Assembly: GCF_017876295.1 (NCBI RefSeq) | Contig: NZ_JAGINT010000001.1 | Location: forward strand, 372,001-436,000 | Reading direction: 5' to 3' | DNA length: 64,000 nt | From: Kribbella aluminosa | GTDB lineage: Bacteria > Actinomycetota > Actinomycetes > Propionibacteriales > Kribbellaceae | Shown here: in pieces, positions 51,017 through 60,387 of the stretch | Numbering within the stretch: position 1 is the stretch's first letter | How the letters are laid out: every line of letters begins with the position of its first letter | The notes under the pieces: generated by a model | What the model was told of the DNA's origin: nothing | Seen by the model: only the letters and a program-made list of their open reading frames with translations | Database searches by the model: none | Position numbers and translations under genes: made by a program

Positions 51017-51564
51017 TCCAAGTCCTTGCTCTCGATGCGTTCGAAGGTGGTTGCGAGCCACGCGCGCTCGGCCCTCAGCTGCCCGCGGACGTAGTCCGCA
51101 GCCATCCAGTACCGTTCCGGCACGCCGGACGCCCGGGCCAGGACGATCGCCTCGTCGACGTCGGTCAGCCAGCGGTCCAGGTCCTCCGCCCGCCGACGGA
51201 GCCGCAGTACCGCGTCGTCGGCCTCCAGGTTGTGTGCCTCGCTCAGTACCACCGGGAACTGCGGGTATTCGTAGACGAAGTTCTCCAGCCCGCTCTCCAC
51301 CCGGCGGGTAAGCGCGTCGTTCCCTTCCGGGGTGATTTCGTACGTCGTCCGTTCCGGGCGGTTCCCGGCACGCTCGGTGCCGATCGCGCGGACGTACTGC
51401 TGACCGGCCAGCCGCTCGACCGTGTGGTAGAGCGAACCGGGGCGGACCTTGACGATCCGGTTGTTCTGACGGCTCAGCAGTAGCTGGTACATCTCGTACG
51501 CGTGCATCGGCCGCTCGTTCAGCAGCGCCAGCACCGAGATCGCCAACGGGGTCAGCTCGGTCAT
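50980..51564 (-). CDS. PadR-family transcriptional regulator
   Basis: The 194-residue protein has the PadR winged helix (MTELTPLAISVLALLNERPM, HAYEMYQLL, VRPGSLYHTVERLAGQQYV) and a C-terminal Vir-type dimerisation helix rich in Arg/Glu. PadR proteins repress a neighbouring transporter until a ligand binds, here most likely the DHA2 transporter gene it overlaps. ATG 51564 is preferred to ATG 51567, since GGAGG lies directly before. An inverted repeat CTCCA/TGGAG (51569-51594) covers the downstream edge of the promoter, suggesting autoregulation. Confidence 0.9.
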   Translation of the reverse strand: MTELTPLAISVLALLNERPMHAYEMYQLLLSRQNNRIVKVRPGSLYHTVERLAGQQYVRAIGTERAGNRPERTTYEITPEGNDALTRRVESGLENFVYEYPQFPVVLSEAHNLEADDAVLRLRRRAEDLDRWLTDVDEAIVLARASGVPERYWMAADYVRGQLRAERAWLATTFERIESKDLEWLSRKTPSTTG

Positions 51565-51568
51565 CATC

Positions 51569-51621
51569 CTCCAAACGGAATGTTCCATGTGGAGTATTAG
51601 CCCGCGCGGACGGGAATGCAA
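51569..51621 (-). promoter_or_regulatory. padR promoter and candidate operator
   Basis: On the minus strand TTGCAT (51616-51621) and TAATAC (51594-51599) are 16 nt apart. A CTCCA-16-TGGAG inverted repeat (51569-51594) and the inner palindrome GGAATGTTCC follow. The -35 box directly abuts the disA terminator hairpin. Confidence 0.5.
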
Positions 51622-51655
51622 GACGCCTCCGGTTCTTTCACGAACCGGAGGCGTC
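51622..51655 (-). terminator. intrinsic terminator of disA
   Basis: There is a perfect 14-bp stem (51622-51635 with 51642-51655) and a 6-nt loop. On the minus strand a TCTTGCATTC tail follows, 16 nt after the disA stop. Confidence 0.8.
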
Positions 51656-51671
51656 GGGTGACTGTCGGTGG

Positions 51672-52766
51672 TTAGACGTACCGCTCCAGGATGCTGGACT
51701 CGGCCAGCCGGGACAGGCCCTCGCGGACCGTGCGGGCCCGGTTCTCGCCGACGCCCTCGACCGTCTGCAGGTCGTCGATGCTTGCCGCGAGCAACTTCTG
51801 GAGGTGACCGAAGTGGTCGATCAGCCGGTCGATCACGGCACCCGGGAGCCGCGGCACCTTGGCCAGCAGCCGGTACCCGCGCGGGGTGACCGCCGCGTCC
51901 AGCTGCTCGGCGCCGCCGATCTGCAGCGCGCGGGCGACCTGGCCGATGTCCAGCAGGTCGGTCGCGCTGACCGCGTCGAGCTCGAGCAGTACGTCGTCCG
52001 CGGTCTTGGCGCGGCGCCCGGTGGCCGGCGGGAGGTAGTCGCGGACGACCAGCTCACGTTCGCCGGCGACGCCCGCGACGAGTTCGTTGAGCTGCAGCGT
52101 GAGCAGCCGGCCGTCGGTGCCGAGCTCGACGACGTACCCGTCGATCTCGGTGGCGATCCGCCGTACCATCTCCAGCCGCTGCGCGACCGCGGCGACGTCC
52201 CGGACCGTGACGAGGTCCTCGATCTCCAGGGCGGACAGTGTGCCGGACACCTCGTCCAGCCGGAGCTTGTAGCGCTCCAGCGTGGCGAGGGCCTGGTTCG
52301 CGCGGGACAGGATCGCGCCGGAGTCCTCCAGCACGTAGCGCTGGTCGTCGACGTACAGCGCGATGATGTGCATCGACTGCGACACCGAGATCACCGGGAA
52401 GCCGGTCTGCCGGTGCACGCGGTCGGCGGTGCGGTGCCGGGTGCCGGTCTCCTGCGTCGCGATCGCCGGGTCCGGCATCAGGTGCACGGCCGCCCGGATC
52501 AGTCGGGTGGCGTCCCGGTCGAGGACGATCGCGCCGTCCATCTTGCTGAGCTCCCGTAGTCCGGTCGCGGTGAACTCGACATCGATCTCGAAGCCGCCGG
52601 TGGAGATCGCGTCCACGGCCTTGTCGTGACCGAGCACGATCAGGGCGCCGGTCCGGCCCCGCAGAATTCGTTCCAGGCCTTCGCGCAGTTCGGTACCGGG
52701 AGCCACCGCCGCGAGCGTCGCGCGCAGCCGGGCGCCGGTGCTGTTCTTGTCCGTGTTCGCCGCCAC
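51672..52766 (-). CDS. disA: DNA integrity scanning diadenylate cyclase
   Basis: DisA makes c-di-AMP from two ATP and pauses at branched DNA. The 364-residue protein has an N-terminal DAC domain with MDGAIVLD (DGA motif) and GTRHRTA (RHR motif), a helical spine and C-terminal helix-hairpin-helix motifs ([21 protein letters not shown], core residues VEGVGENRA). GTG 52766 is chosen since TAGACT lies 8 nt upstream on this strand. disA near radA is conserved; in Mycobacterium and Bacillus RadA regulates DisA. Confidence 0.97.
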   Translation of the reverse strand: MAANTDKNSTGARLRATLAAVAPGTELREGLERILRGRTGALIVLGHDKAVDAISTGGFEIDVEFTATGLRELSKMDGAIVLDRDATRLIRAAVHLMPDPAIATQETGTRHRTADRVHRQTGFPVISVSQSMHIIALYVDDQRYVLEDSGAILSRANQALATLERYKLRLDEVSGTLSALEIEDLVTVRDVAAVAQRLEMVRRIATEIDGYVVELGTDGRLLTLQLNELVAGVAGERELVVRDYLPPATGRRAKTADDVLLELDAVSATDLLDIGQVARALQIGGAEQLDAAVTPRGYRLLAKVPRLPGAVIDRLIDHFGHLQKLLAASIDDLQTVEGVGENRARTVREGLSRLAESSILERYV

Positions 52767-52956
52767 GGAACCTGAGTCTATGCGGTTCGGCGCACGCAGT
52801 TGTGCGGATATCCGCCGCCTCGCCGGGGACGGCAGGTGCGGTTCGGCGTACGGCGGCGGGTGCGCGTGCACCCGCTCGTGCATTCGGACCGTGCAGTACG
52901 CCCGTTTCCGCCCAGAACAGGCACAGCCCGCGGGCGGCGGTACGACGGCTGCGGCG

Positions 52957-53913
52957 TCAGGGGCAGCGGATGACCTGGCCGGCGTACGACAGGCCGCCGC
53001 CGAATCCGAACAGCAGCACCGGCGCGCCGGACGGGATCTCGCGCTTCTCGACCAGCTTCGACAGCGCGATCGGGATGCTCGCGGCCGAGGTGTTGCCGGA
53101 CTCCACGACGTCCTTGGCGACCACCGCGTTGACCGCGCCGAGGCGCTTCGCGAGCGGCTCGATGATCCGCAGGTTCGCCTGGTGCAGCACGACGCCGCCC
53201 AGCTCCTCGGGCTTCAGGCCGGCCTTCTCGCAGACCTGCTGGGCGATCTGCGGCAGCTGCGTGGTGGCCCAGCGGAAGACGCTCAGCCCCTCCTGCTGGA
53301 ACGGGCCGTCGCGGCCCTCGATCCGGACCGCGTCGGACATCTCCGGGACGGAACCCCAGACCACCGGGCCGACACCGGCCAGGTCGCCCTCCGCCGGGTC
53401 GTCGTCCGCGACCAGGACCGCGGCGCCGGCGCCGTCGCCGATCAGGACGCAGGTGGTGCGGTCGGTCCAGTCCGTCCAGTCGCTGAGCTTCTCGACGCCG
53501 ATCACGATCGCCTTCGACGCGGCGCCCGCGCGGATCGCCTGGTCCGCGGTCGCCAGCGCGTACGCGAAACCGGAGCAGGCGGTGTTCAGGTCGATGGCGG
53601 CCGGGTTGCCGAGGCCGAGCCGGGCGGCGACCCGGGCCGCGATGTTCGGGGACCGGTCGATCGCGGTACAGGTGGCGACGATCACGTAGTCGATCTCGGT
53701 GACGTCCAGGCCGGCGTTCGCGATGGCCTTGTCGGCGGCCCGCCAGGCCATCTCGTCGACGGACTCGTCCGGCCCGGCGATCCGGCGCTCGCGGATCCCG
53801 ACCCGGCTCTGGATCCACTCGTCGTTGGTCTCGACCATGGTGGCGAGCTCGGCGTTGGTGAGCACCCGCTCGGGCTGGTAGTGGCCGAGCGCGACAACTC
53901 TTGATCCGGTCAT
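52957..53913 (-). CDS. fabH: beta-ketoacyl-ACP synthase III
   Basis: The 318-residue enzyme carries the FabH triad: C113 in NTACSGF, the His in LHQANLRI and the Asn in SGNTSAAS. It condenses acyl-CoA starter units with malonyl-ACP to begin fatty-acid synthesis in the cytoplasm; in actinomycetes starters are often branched. No other fab genes are adjacent, so it could be a secondary FabH or serve a specialised pathway. ATG 53913 gives the standard N-terminus [18 protein letters not shown]. Confidence 0.93.
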   Translation of the reverse strand: MTGSRVVALGHYQPERVLTNAELATMVETNDEWIQSRVGIRERRIAGPDESVDEMAWRAADKAIANAGLDVTEIDYVIVATCTAIDRSPNIAARVAARLGLGNPAAIDLNTACSGFAYALATADQAIRAGAASKAIVIGVEKLSDWTDWTDRTTCVLIGDGAGAAVLVADDDPAEGDLAGVGPVVWGSVPEMSDAVRIEGRDGPFQQEGLSVFRWATTQLPQIAQQVCEKAGLKPEELGGVVLHQANLRIIEPLAKRLGAVNAVVAKDVVESGNTSAASIPIALSKLVEKREIPSGAPVLLFGFGGGLSYAGQVIRCP

Positions 53914-54026
53914 CTACCTGCTCCTGCGGGATCGTCGGCGTGGGGGCGCCCCCAGCGTACGTTCCCGGACCGGCTGCTGTTGATCCCTCGTCTCACACCT
54001 GTGGCCGGGAACACAAGGTCGCTGCC

Positions 54027-54053
54027 CCACGACCCGCCGCGACGGAGTCGTGG
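54027..54053 (-). terminator. possible terminator after radA
   Basis: A 7-bp stem (54027-54033 with 54047-54053), extended by CCG/CGG inside, lies directly after the radA stop on the minus strand. The rest of the 143-bp gap shows nothing else apart from the palindrome GGGGGCGCCCCC near 53941-53952. Confidence 0.4.
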
Positions 54054-54056
54054 CAA

Positions 54057-55457
54057 TCAAGCCAGCCCGGCGGCGCTGAGGGCGGAGCGGAGGTCGGGGG
54101 CGGCGAAGGTGCGGAGGCCGTACTTCTTCTGGATGTCCATCGGCTTCGCCTCGCGGCTGCGGTTCGGGATGTCGGCCGGGACGATCGCCTTGGTGAACCC
54201 GAGCCGGGCCGCCTCCGCGAGCCGTTTCTCCAGGCCGCCGACCCGGCGCACCTCGCCGGCCAGGCCGACCTCGCCGATCGCGATCAGGCCGGGGTGGATC
54301 GGCTTGTCCATCACCGACGACGCGACCGCGATCGCCACCGCCAGGTCCGCGACCGGCTCGGTGATCTTCACCCCGCCGACGGTCGCGACGTACACCTCCT
54401 GGTCGGTCAGCTTCAGCCCTGCCCGGTTGCCGAGCACGGCGAGCACCATCGCGACCCGGGACGACTCCAGCCCGGATGTCGTACGGCGGGGTTGCGGGGC
54501 GGCGGACGGGCCGACCAGCGCCTGTACTTCGGCCAGCAGCGGTCGGCGGCCCTCCATCATCACGGTCACGCAGGTCCCGGCGACCGGCTCGGCGTGCTCG
54601 GAGACGAACAGGCCGGTCGGGTCGGTGACCTCGACGATGCCGGTGTCGACCATGTCGAAGCAGCCGACCTCGTCGGACGGGCCGAACCGGTTCTTGGTCG
54701 CGCGCACCATCCGGAACCCGGAGTGCCGGTCGCCGTCGAAGGCGAGCACGACGTCGACCAGGTGCTCGAGCATCCGCGGGCCGGCGATCGCGCCGTCCTT
54801 GGTGACGTGGCCGACCAGGACGACCGCGATGTGCCGCTCCTTCGCCAGCCGGACCAGCGCACCGGTGACCTCACGGACCTGGGTGACGCCGCCCGGGGCA
54901 CCGTCCACCTCGGGGTGCGCCATCGTCTGCACGGAGTCGATCACCAGGAACGACGGCTTGACCGCGTCGACCTGGCCGACCACCGCGCCCAGGTCGGTCT
55001 CGGCGGCCAGGTACAGGTCGTCGACGAGGGCATCGGTCCGGCCGGCGCGCAGCCGCACCTGGGCGGCCGACTCCTCGCCGGACACGTACAGCGTCCGCTC
55101 GCCGCCGCGGGCCGACTGCGCCGCCACCTCGAGCAGCAGCGTTGACTTGCCGACGCCGGGCTCGCCCGCGAGCAGGATCACCGCGCCCGGCACGACCCCG
55201 CCGCCGAGCACCCGGTCCAGTTCGCCGATCCCGGTCGGGCGGGACTCGGCCTCGATCGCGGACACCTTGGAGATCGGCATCGCCGGCGAGGACACCGGCC
55301 CGGCGGTGATCCGGGCCGCCTTCGGCGCGCCCACCTCGGCGACCGTGCCCCACGCCTGGCACTCGCCGCACCGCCCGATCCACCGCGCCGAGGTCCACCC
55401 GCACTCCGAACACGCGTACGCCGATTTGCCCTTCGCCTGAGTCGCCGCCTTCGCCAT
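54057..55457 (-). CDS. radA: DNA repair protein RadA (Sms)
   Basis: The 466-residue protein has an N-terminal C4 zinc finger (CSECGWTSARWIGRCGEC), a RecA-like ATPase with Walker A GEPGVGKST, the RadA-specific KNRFG motif and a C-terminal Lon-protease-like domain. RadA drives branch migration and processing of recombination intermediates and interacts with DisA. ATG 55457 gives MAKAATQAKG. The neighbourhood with fabH and disA makes a repair/signalling cluster. Confidence 0.96.
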   Translation of the reverse strand: MAKAATQAKGKSAYACSECGWTSARWIGRCGECQAWGTVAEVGAPKAARITAGPVSSPAMPISKVSAIEAESRPTGIGELDRVLGGGVVPGAVILLAGEPGVGKSTLLLEVAAQSARGGERTLYVSGEESAAQVRLRAGRTDALVDDLYLAAETDLGAVVGQVDAVKPSFLVIDSVQTMAHPEVDGAPGGVTQVREVTGALVRLAKERHIAVVLVGHVTKDGAIAGPRMLEHLVDVVLAFDGDRHSGFRMVRATKNRFGPSDEVGCFDMVDTGIVEVTDPTGLFVSEHAEPVAGTCVTVMMEGRRPLLAEVQALVGPSAAPQPRRTTSGLESSRVAMVLAVLGNRAGLKLTDQEVYVATVGGVKITEPVADLAVAIAVASSVMDKPIHPGLIAIGEVGLAGEVRRVGGLEKRLAEAARLGFTKAIVPADIPNRSREAKPMDIQKKYGLRTFAAPDLRSALSAAGLA

Positions 55458-55466
55458 GCACACAAC

Positions 55467-56738
55467 CTATTTCAGGCCGCCGACAAAACGTCTGAAGGCG
55501 CGTTTCAGCCAGGTGCCGGCCTTGCGGTGCGGCGGGTCTTCGGCGACCGCCGGCAGGTCCGACGTACGGCGGGCCGCGTCGAGGTACTTGGTGAGGAGCT
55601 CGCTCTCCGACGTACGCAGCAGCTGGCTCTGTTCGAGCAGGACGAGCGCGGCCTCGAGGTTGCCGGCGGTGACCTCCGCGGAGCCTAGGTGCTGCAGGCA
55701 GCGGGCGTGGCCTTCGCCTTCGTCGATCTCGGCGTACAGGTGGGCGGCGTGCTCCCAGCGGCCGACGGCCTCGTGCCGGTTGCGCTGCATCCAGGCGGCG
55801 ACACCGATGAGCTCCAACGCGTGGGCCTCGCCGCTGACGTCACCTGCGGCTGTTGCGTGGGCGTGTGCGGGCCGCAGATGTTCCAGTGCGCCCTCGCTGT
55901 CGTGCTGGTAGAGGTGTACGACGGCCAAGTTGATGGAGATCGCTACGTCGGCAGCCAGGTCCGGGCCGGGGCGGCGGAGGCGTGCCTCGTCCAGGCGGTC
56001 CCGTGCGTTCAGTACGGCCTCCTCGCGGTCGTTGCCGGCCGGTGCGCGATTCGCGGCGGCCAGGTTCACCAGGGCCCGCTCCACCTGTCGCCGCATCTTC
56101 AGCGCGAACGCAGTACGGCCGTTGGCGCCGATGTTGTCCGAGACGCTCAACCGGGCGTTGGCCGCGTCCAGATCACCCAGCATCCGGTACGCCGTTGCCG
56201 CGCGGGCTGCTGCGAGTTCGGAGAGGCTCCTGCGGCCGGCTGCTTCGGCTGCCGCGCTCAGCAGGTCGCTGAGCTGGAGGAGCGCGTCAGGGTCGGGATG
56301 ACGTACGTACCAGGCCTCCAACGCGTCGCAGACGCGGGCGAAGTCGTCGATCGCGTCATTGTGCGGCTCTTCCGTCGCGAGCAGCTGCCGGAGTCGCTCC
56401 TCGTTGAGCGCGAACCACTCGGCCGCAGCCATCCCGCCCGCGTTGGAGCCGAGCGCGACCATCCACTGCTCGGCCTCCTCCGCTGCCACGTGCAGGTCGC
56501 TCACACCGAGCTGTCGGCGCCGCCGTGCCCGCCTGGCCCGGGCGCGCAGCCGGAGGAAGATGGCGACCACCAGCAGGATCGTCACGGAGTACCCGACCCA
56601 CTGCACGATGCCACGCTGGCCGAAGCTCTGACTGAGCAGCTGCGACGAGAGGTCGGTGAGCAACCCGGAGGCGACGGCGCCGATGGTCAGCGACACCTCT
56701 TGAGCCCGCGACGGCTCGTCCCGCTCCTCCTCGCTCAC
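55467..56738 (-). CDS. membrane-anchored TPR-like helical repeat protein
   Basis: The 423-residue protein has one membrane segment near the N-terminus (GYSVTILLVVAIFLRLRA) followed by an Arg-rich stretch and an all-helical region. Repeats such as ADVAISINLAVVHLYQHD, GEAHALELIGVAAWMQRN and GHARCLQHLGSAEVTAGN have tetratricopeptide spacing. TPRs mediate protein-protein contacts. The GTG start overlaps the permease stop by 4 bp, so it is the last gene of the ABC operon and may scaffold or regulate that transporter. I know no named family. Confidence 0.65.
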   Translation of the reverse strand: MSEEERDEPSRAQEVSLTIGAVASGLLTDLSSQLLSQSFGQRGIVQWVGYSVTILLVVAIFLRLRARARRARRRRQLGVSDLHVAAEEAEQWMVALGSNAGGMAAAEWFALNEERLRQLLATEEPHNDAIDDFARVCDALEAWYVRHPDPDALLQLSDLLSAAAEAAGRRSLSELAAARAATAYRMLGDLDAANARLSVSDNIGANGRTAFALKMRRQVERALVNLAAANRAPAGNDREEAVLNARDRLDEARLRRPGPDLAADVAISINLAVVHLYQHDSEGALEHLRPAHAHATAAGDVSGEAHALELIGVAAWMQRNRHEAVGRWEHAAHLYAEIDEGEGHARCLQHLGSAEVTAGNLEAALVLLEQSQLLRTSESELLTKYLDAARRTSDLPAVAEDPPHRKAGTWLKRAFRRFVGGLK

Positions 56739-58507
56739 GGCCGGCTCCCTGTGGTCAGCCCACGCACCACGGTGCGCCAGAAGGACAGCAACAGCACCAC
56801 GGGTACGACCGACGCGACAACAGCCGCAGCCGCGACCGGTCCGCTCGACGTGGAGAACTGCCGCGCCTCACCCCACAGCACCAACGAGAGCGGCGTCGTA
56901 CCAGGCCCACTGATCAGGAACCCCACGATGAAGTCGTTCCACACCAGGGCGAACTCCAGCACCGCGACAGCGATCAGTGCGGGCCGGTACGTGCGCTGCA
57001 CAGTCGCCAGTACTGCGCTCTGCCGCACCGGGCCCTGCAACGCCTCAGAAACCACTGCAGGCGGTGCCGATGCGAAGGCCGACCGCAGCAGCAGTACTGC
57101 GAACGGCAGACCGGCGGCCGCGTGTACCAGCGCCAGTGAGACCCGTGACCCCGCCAACCCGGCTGCGTCGATCGCATCGCGCAAGGGAGCGGCGTACATC
57201 TGGACAGGCGTGACAGCGAGTACTACGAACACGGCCATCGCGACCCGACCTACTCGTGGTGGCAGACCGCCCCACGCCACCAGGTACGCCGTCGGCACCG
57301 CTATCACCAGCAGTACCGCCGTCGCAGCCGTAGCAATGACCAGTGTGGACAGCAACGCCCTGAACAGCCCGACGTTGGCCGCGGCCGCGAACGACGAGAA
57401 CCCCAGGCCCGAGGGCGACCACCAGCCACGCAGCCCGGCCTCCCGTGGCGAGTGCAGCGCCGTGGCGACGAGTACTACCGCCGGCAACACCCACACCAGT
57501 GCCACAGCCGACCCGATGAACCAGCCGAGCCGCCGTACCACCGGCCGCGGTCGCGGCCGTCTCAGCGTCGGCTCCAGCGGTACGACGGCAACCGGCATCG
57601 CCCACCGCCGTCGCCTCAGCCCGCGTACGCCGATCAGCCCGACAGCGGCGACGATCGCGAACAGCACGACACCGAGCGCCGCCGTACGCCCGGAGTCCGC
57701 GTTGGTCGTGGACGCCCGCCACCAGTTCAGCCCCAGTACGTCGGCGGACCGCTGCATGGACCCTGGTACGACGATCAGCACCAGGTCGAAGACCCGTACT
57801 GCGGCGATGACCAGCGTCAGCGTGACCACACCGGTGATCGGGCGCAGCAGCGGGATCTCCAACGCCCACAGGCGTTTCCAGCCCCGGACGCCCTCGGCCG
57901 CGAGTGTCCGGGACACGTCGTCAGGTATGGCGTCCAAGCCGGCACGGAAGAGCGACACGACGTACCCCAACCAGGTCCAGCCGAACGCGGACATCAGCAC
58001 GATCCAGAACAGGCCAGGACCCAGCCACACCGGGCTGGAGCCGAACAGGCGTGTCGTGACCGCCGTGATGGTCCCGCGTTCCGGTGTCGGGTCGAAGATC
58101 ATCCGGAAGGTCGCACCGGACACCAGCACCGAGACGGCGAACGGAATCACCAGCGCGGGCTGCAGCAGCGTCGTGACCGCGGGCAGACGATAACTCAACA
58201 GAGCAAGGGAGAACCCGACGGCGACCGTCCCGCAAGCGACCAGCACCCACAGCAGACTGTTGCCCACGGCATGCAACGCGGCCGGGTCGCCGATCACCGC
58301 GAAGTTCCCGAACCCGAAGTGCTGGTTCGTGACGAACGCCTTCACCACGGTCACACCGATCGGCACCAGCAGTACGCAACTGAGCAGCAGCGCCGGCAGC
58401 CCGAGCAGAAACGGTCCGGCCGGCCGCCGTGGTTTGCCCTGCACCGGGCGGCCGGTGATCTCCCGGCCGACGACCTCGAGCGACAGGCCGTTCGTCTGCA
58501 GACCCAT
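56735..58507 (-). CDS. fused double ABC-transporter permease (sugar/MalF-MalG type)
   Basis: The 590-residue protein contains two binding-protein-dependent permease domains in one chain. The first (residues about 20-300) has an EAA-like loop AAEGVRGWKRLWALEIPLLRP. The second begins near residue 330 with a new membrane helix set and has a weaker EAA-like loop, SEALQGPVRQSAVLATVQRT. Normally these are separate proteins, as in MalF and MalG. It overlaps the upstream solute-binding gene (ATGA) and the downstream TPR gene (GTGA). The substrate is unknown, but the family transports sugars or glycerol-phosphate. Confidence 0.8.
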   Translation of the reverse strand: MGLQTNGLSLEVVGREITGRPVQGKPRRPAGPFLLGLPALLLSCVLLVPIGVTVVKAFVTNQHFGFGNFAVIGDPAALHAVGNSLLWVLVACGTVAVGFSLALLSYRLPAVTTLLQPALVIPFAVSVLVSGATFRMIFDPTPERGTITAVTTRLFGSSPVWLGPGLFWIVLMSAFGWTWLGYVVSLFRAGLDAIPDDVSRTLAAEGVRGWKRLWALEIPLLRPITGVVTLTLVIAAVRVFDLVLIVVPGSMQRSADVLGLNWWRASTTNADSGRTAALGVVLFAIVAAVGLIGVRGLRRRRWAMPVAVVPLEPTLRRPRPRPVVRRLGWFIGSAVALVWVLPAVVLVATALHSPREAGLRGWWSPSGLGFSSFAAAANVGLFRALLSTLVIATAATAVLLVIAVPTAYLVAWGGLPPRVGRVAMAVFVVLAVTPVQMYAAPLRDAIDAAGLAGSRVSLALVHAAAGLPFAVLLLRSAFASAPPAVVSEALQGPVRQSAVLATVQRTYRPALIAVAVLEFALVWNDFIVGFLISGPGTTPLSLVLWGEARQFSTSSGPVAAAAVVASVVPVVLLLSFWRTVVRGLTTGSRP

Positions 58508-59757
58508 CAGCTCGTCTCCACCTTCCGCATCGCGCTCATCGCCGCGACGACCGCGTCCGGTACGGCGTCCGTGCCCCGGCCGCCCACCGCGATCAGGAAG
58601 TCCGTCAGCACCCGCCAGAGGCCGTTGATGCCCCCGAGCGCGCCGAGCAGGTCGGACAGGTCGAACTGCAACTGCCCGCCCGGCATGGTCAGCTGCTCCG
58701 CGAGCCGGGTCAGCTCGGGGGAGTACCCGGAGGTGCGTCTGTCGACCAGAAACCCGCCTTCGGCGATCCACGGATCCACTGCGGCCGGTGCGGCCAGCCG
58801 CCGGACCAGGTCACGGGAGTTGTCCGAGATGGGTGCCGCCAGCACCATCACGTCGCCGCCGACGACCACAGGCGCCGGAGCTCCGGCGGACATCGGCGGG
58901 AACGTGAAGAGCCCGATGTCGTCGGGATCCGCGGCGAACGAGCGGACCACCGGCTCCGCGAAGTCGGACGCGAGCACCATCGCGGCCCTGCGATGCCCGA
59001 ACACCTCCACCAGCGCGTCCGGGAACTGCTGGACCAGCGACTCCTTCACGCCACCCGCCAGCGCACCGGGCGCCGACCACATGGTGCCCAGCAACCGCAG
59101 CGCAGCCCCGAACTGTGGCTGCTGCGACGGCCGCGGGTGTGCTGCGGTAGCAAGACCGACGTACACAGACGGCGCTATGCCCAGCAGGATGTTCTCCAGG
59201 AAGTCCGTGAGCACCCAGCCGTCTCCTGCGCCCAGCGCCAGCGGTGTGACGCCTGCCTGCGTCAGTGTCCGGTTCAGCGCGAGCCAGTCCGACCAGTGCT
59301 GCGGCGGTTGTACGCCGACCTGCCGGAAGACCGACGGGCGGTACCAGACCGCCGACTTGTGCGCTGTCTTGAACGGGACGCCGTACGTCTGCCCCTGCTG
59401 CACCAGGAGGTTTCGCCAGAGCCTCACCTGACCTAGTGGGGCGAGGTCGTCGGGCATCGGTGCCAAGTCGCGCCAGTGCTCCCGTACGAGCCCTGGCTGC
59501 GGCAGCATCACCACGTCCGGCCTTCTGGCGGCGGGGGCATCGAAAGCAGTGGAGATGTCGTCGCCAAGCGGTACGACCTCGACCGGGTAGCTCAGCGCAC
59601 CAAGACCGTGCAGGACCTTGTGGAACGCGCGTAGCTCCTCACCGCTCCAACTGACTGCAACGCGTACAGCACGGCGCAGTCCTAGTACGTCGCTCGAGCA
59701 CCCGGTCAGCAACAGCGTCGCCGCGGCTCCGAGTAACGCTCTGCGGCTACTCGGCAT
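58507..59757 (-). CDS. extracellular solute-binding lipoprotein (family 1)
   Basis: The 416-residue lipoprotein has the signal RRALLGAAATLLLTGCSS with lipobox LTGC, and a family 1 periplasmic-binding-protein body including VPFKTAHKSAVWYRPSVF and WIAEGGFLVDRR. It would capture a ligand, likely a carbohydrate, for the fused permease encoded downstream, whose ATG overlaps its stop. ATG 59757 overlaps the end of the ATPase-like gene by 11 bp. Confidence 0.8.
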   Translation of the reverse strand: MPSSRRALLGAAATLLLTGCSSDVLGLRRAVRVAVSWSGEELRAFHKVLHGLGALSYPVEVVPLGDDISTAFDAPAARRPDVVMLPQPGLVREHWRDLAPMPDDLAPLGQVRLWRNLLVQQGQTYGVPFKTAHKSAVWYRPSVFRQVGVQPPQHWSDWLALNRTLTQAGVTPLALGAGDGWVLTDFLENILLGIAPSVYVGLATAAHPRPSQQPQFGAALRLLGTMWSAPGALAGGVKESLVQQFPDALVEVFGHRRAAMVLASDFAEPVVRSFAADPDDIGLFTFPPMSAGAPAPVVVGGDVMVLAAPISDNSRDLVRRLAAPAAVDPWIAEGGFLVDRRTSGYSPELTRLAEQLTMPGGQLQFDLSDLLGALGGINGLWRVLTDFLIAVGGRGTDAVPDAVVAAMSAMRKVETS

Positions 59758-60376
59758 CGTCGAATCCAGTAGTACGGGTCGTGCTGGTCGTAATGAGCAG
59801 CAGGGCGACCGAGGCGAGGTCCGGGTTGGGCCGGATCGACAGGAGTGAGCCCCAGGTAGGTAGGCCGTTCGCGTCCTCCAGCACGATCACCCGCGGGTAT
59901 GCGCCGAGCGCACGGGCCACACCGGTCAGCCGGCGGCGCCCTGGCGTGATCTCGTGCGGGTAGCGGTCCAGTACGTCCTCGAGGCCACAGCCGACCGCCT
60001 GTACCCGGCTCTGTTCGCGGGCCGCCTGCTTGGTGATTGAGTGCGTCGTGAGGTGGCCGTGCACCACATTGCCGAGCACGGTGAGGTGGGGGAGCAGTCC
60101 GCCTTCGGCTGGCACCAGCCGCACCGCACCACCGGCCAGGACGATCGCGCTCGGCGGTGGATCGTCCAATCCGGTCAGGAGGTCGGCCAGCCTGCGACGG
60201 TCGGCCGCATGGGGCACCACCACCGCACGCTGCTCACCTACGTCGATGCGGAGTCGCTCCGGCAACCCCGGTACGCGTTCGAGCAGCAGTCCGTCCATCT
60301 GTGCCCGGCGCCTCCCAAAATGCCCCGTCGACTGGTCCGTCAACCCTATGAGGATCCGAGGTCCGCCCGCAGGCAC
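59747..60376 (-). CDS. degenerate ABC-ATPase-like protein lacking catalytic motifs
   Basis: The protein of about 209 residues is collinear with an ABC nucleotide-binding domain: GLLPHLTVLGNVVHG matches the segment after the Q-loop, and RYPHEITPGRRRLTGVARAL matches the signature region. Each catalytic motif is altered. The Walker A Lys-Ser/Thr loop is replaced by VVVPHAADRRRLADLL, LSGGQ reads ITPGR, Walker B reads VIVLEDA, and the H-loop His is absent (LITTST). It probably cannot hydrolyse ATP. It starts at GTG 60376 just after the methyltransferase and overlaps the solute-binding gene, so it belongs to the same operon. Confidence 0.65.
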   Translation of the reverse strand: MPAGGPRILIGLTDQSTGHFGRRRAQMDGLLLERVPGLPERLRIDVGEQRAVVVPHAADRRRLADLLTGLDDPPPSAIVLAGGAVRLVPAEGGLLPHLTVLGNVVHGHLTTHSITKQAAREQSRVQAVGCGLEDVLDRYPHEITPGRRRLTGVARALGAYPRVIVLEDANGLPTWGSLLSIRPNPDLASVALLLITTSTTRTTGFDDAE

Positions 60377-60387
60377 CAGAGTGTCGC

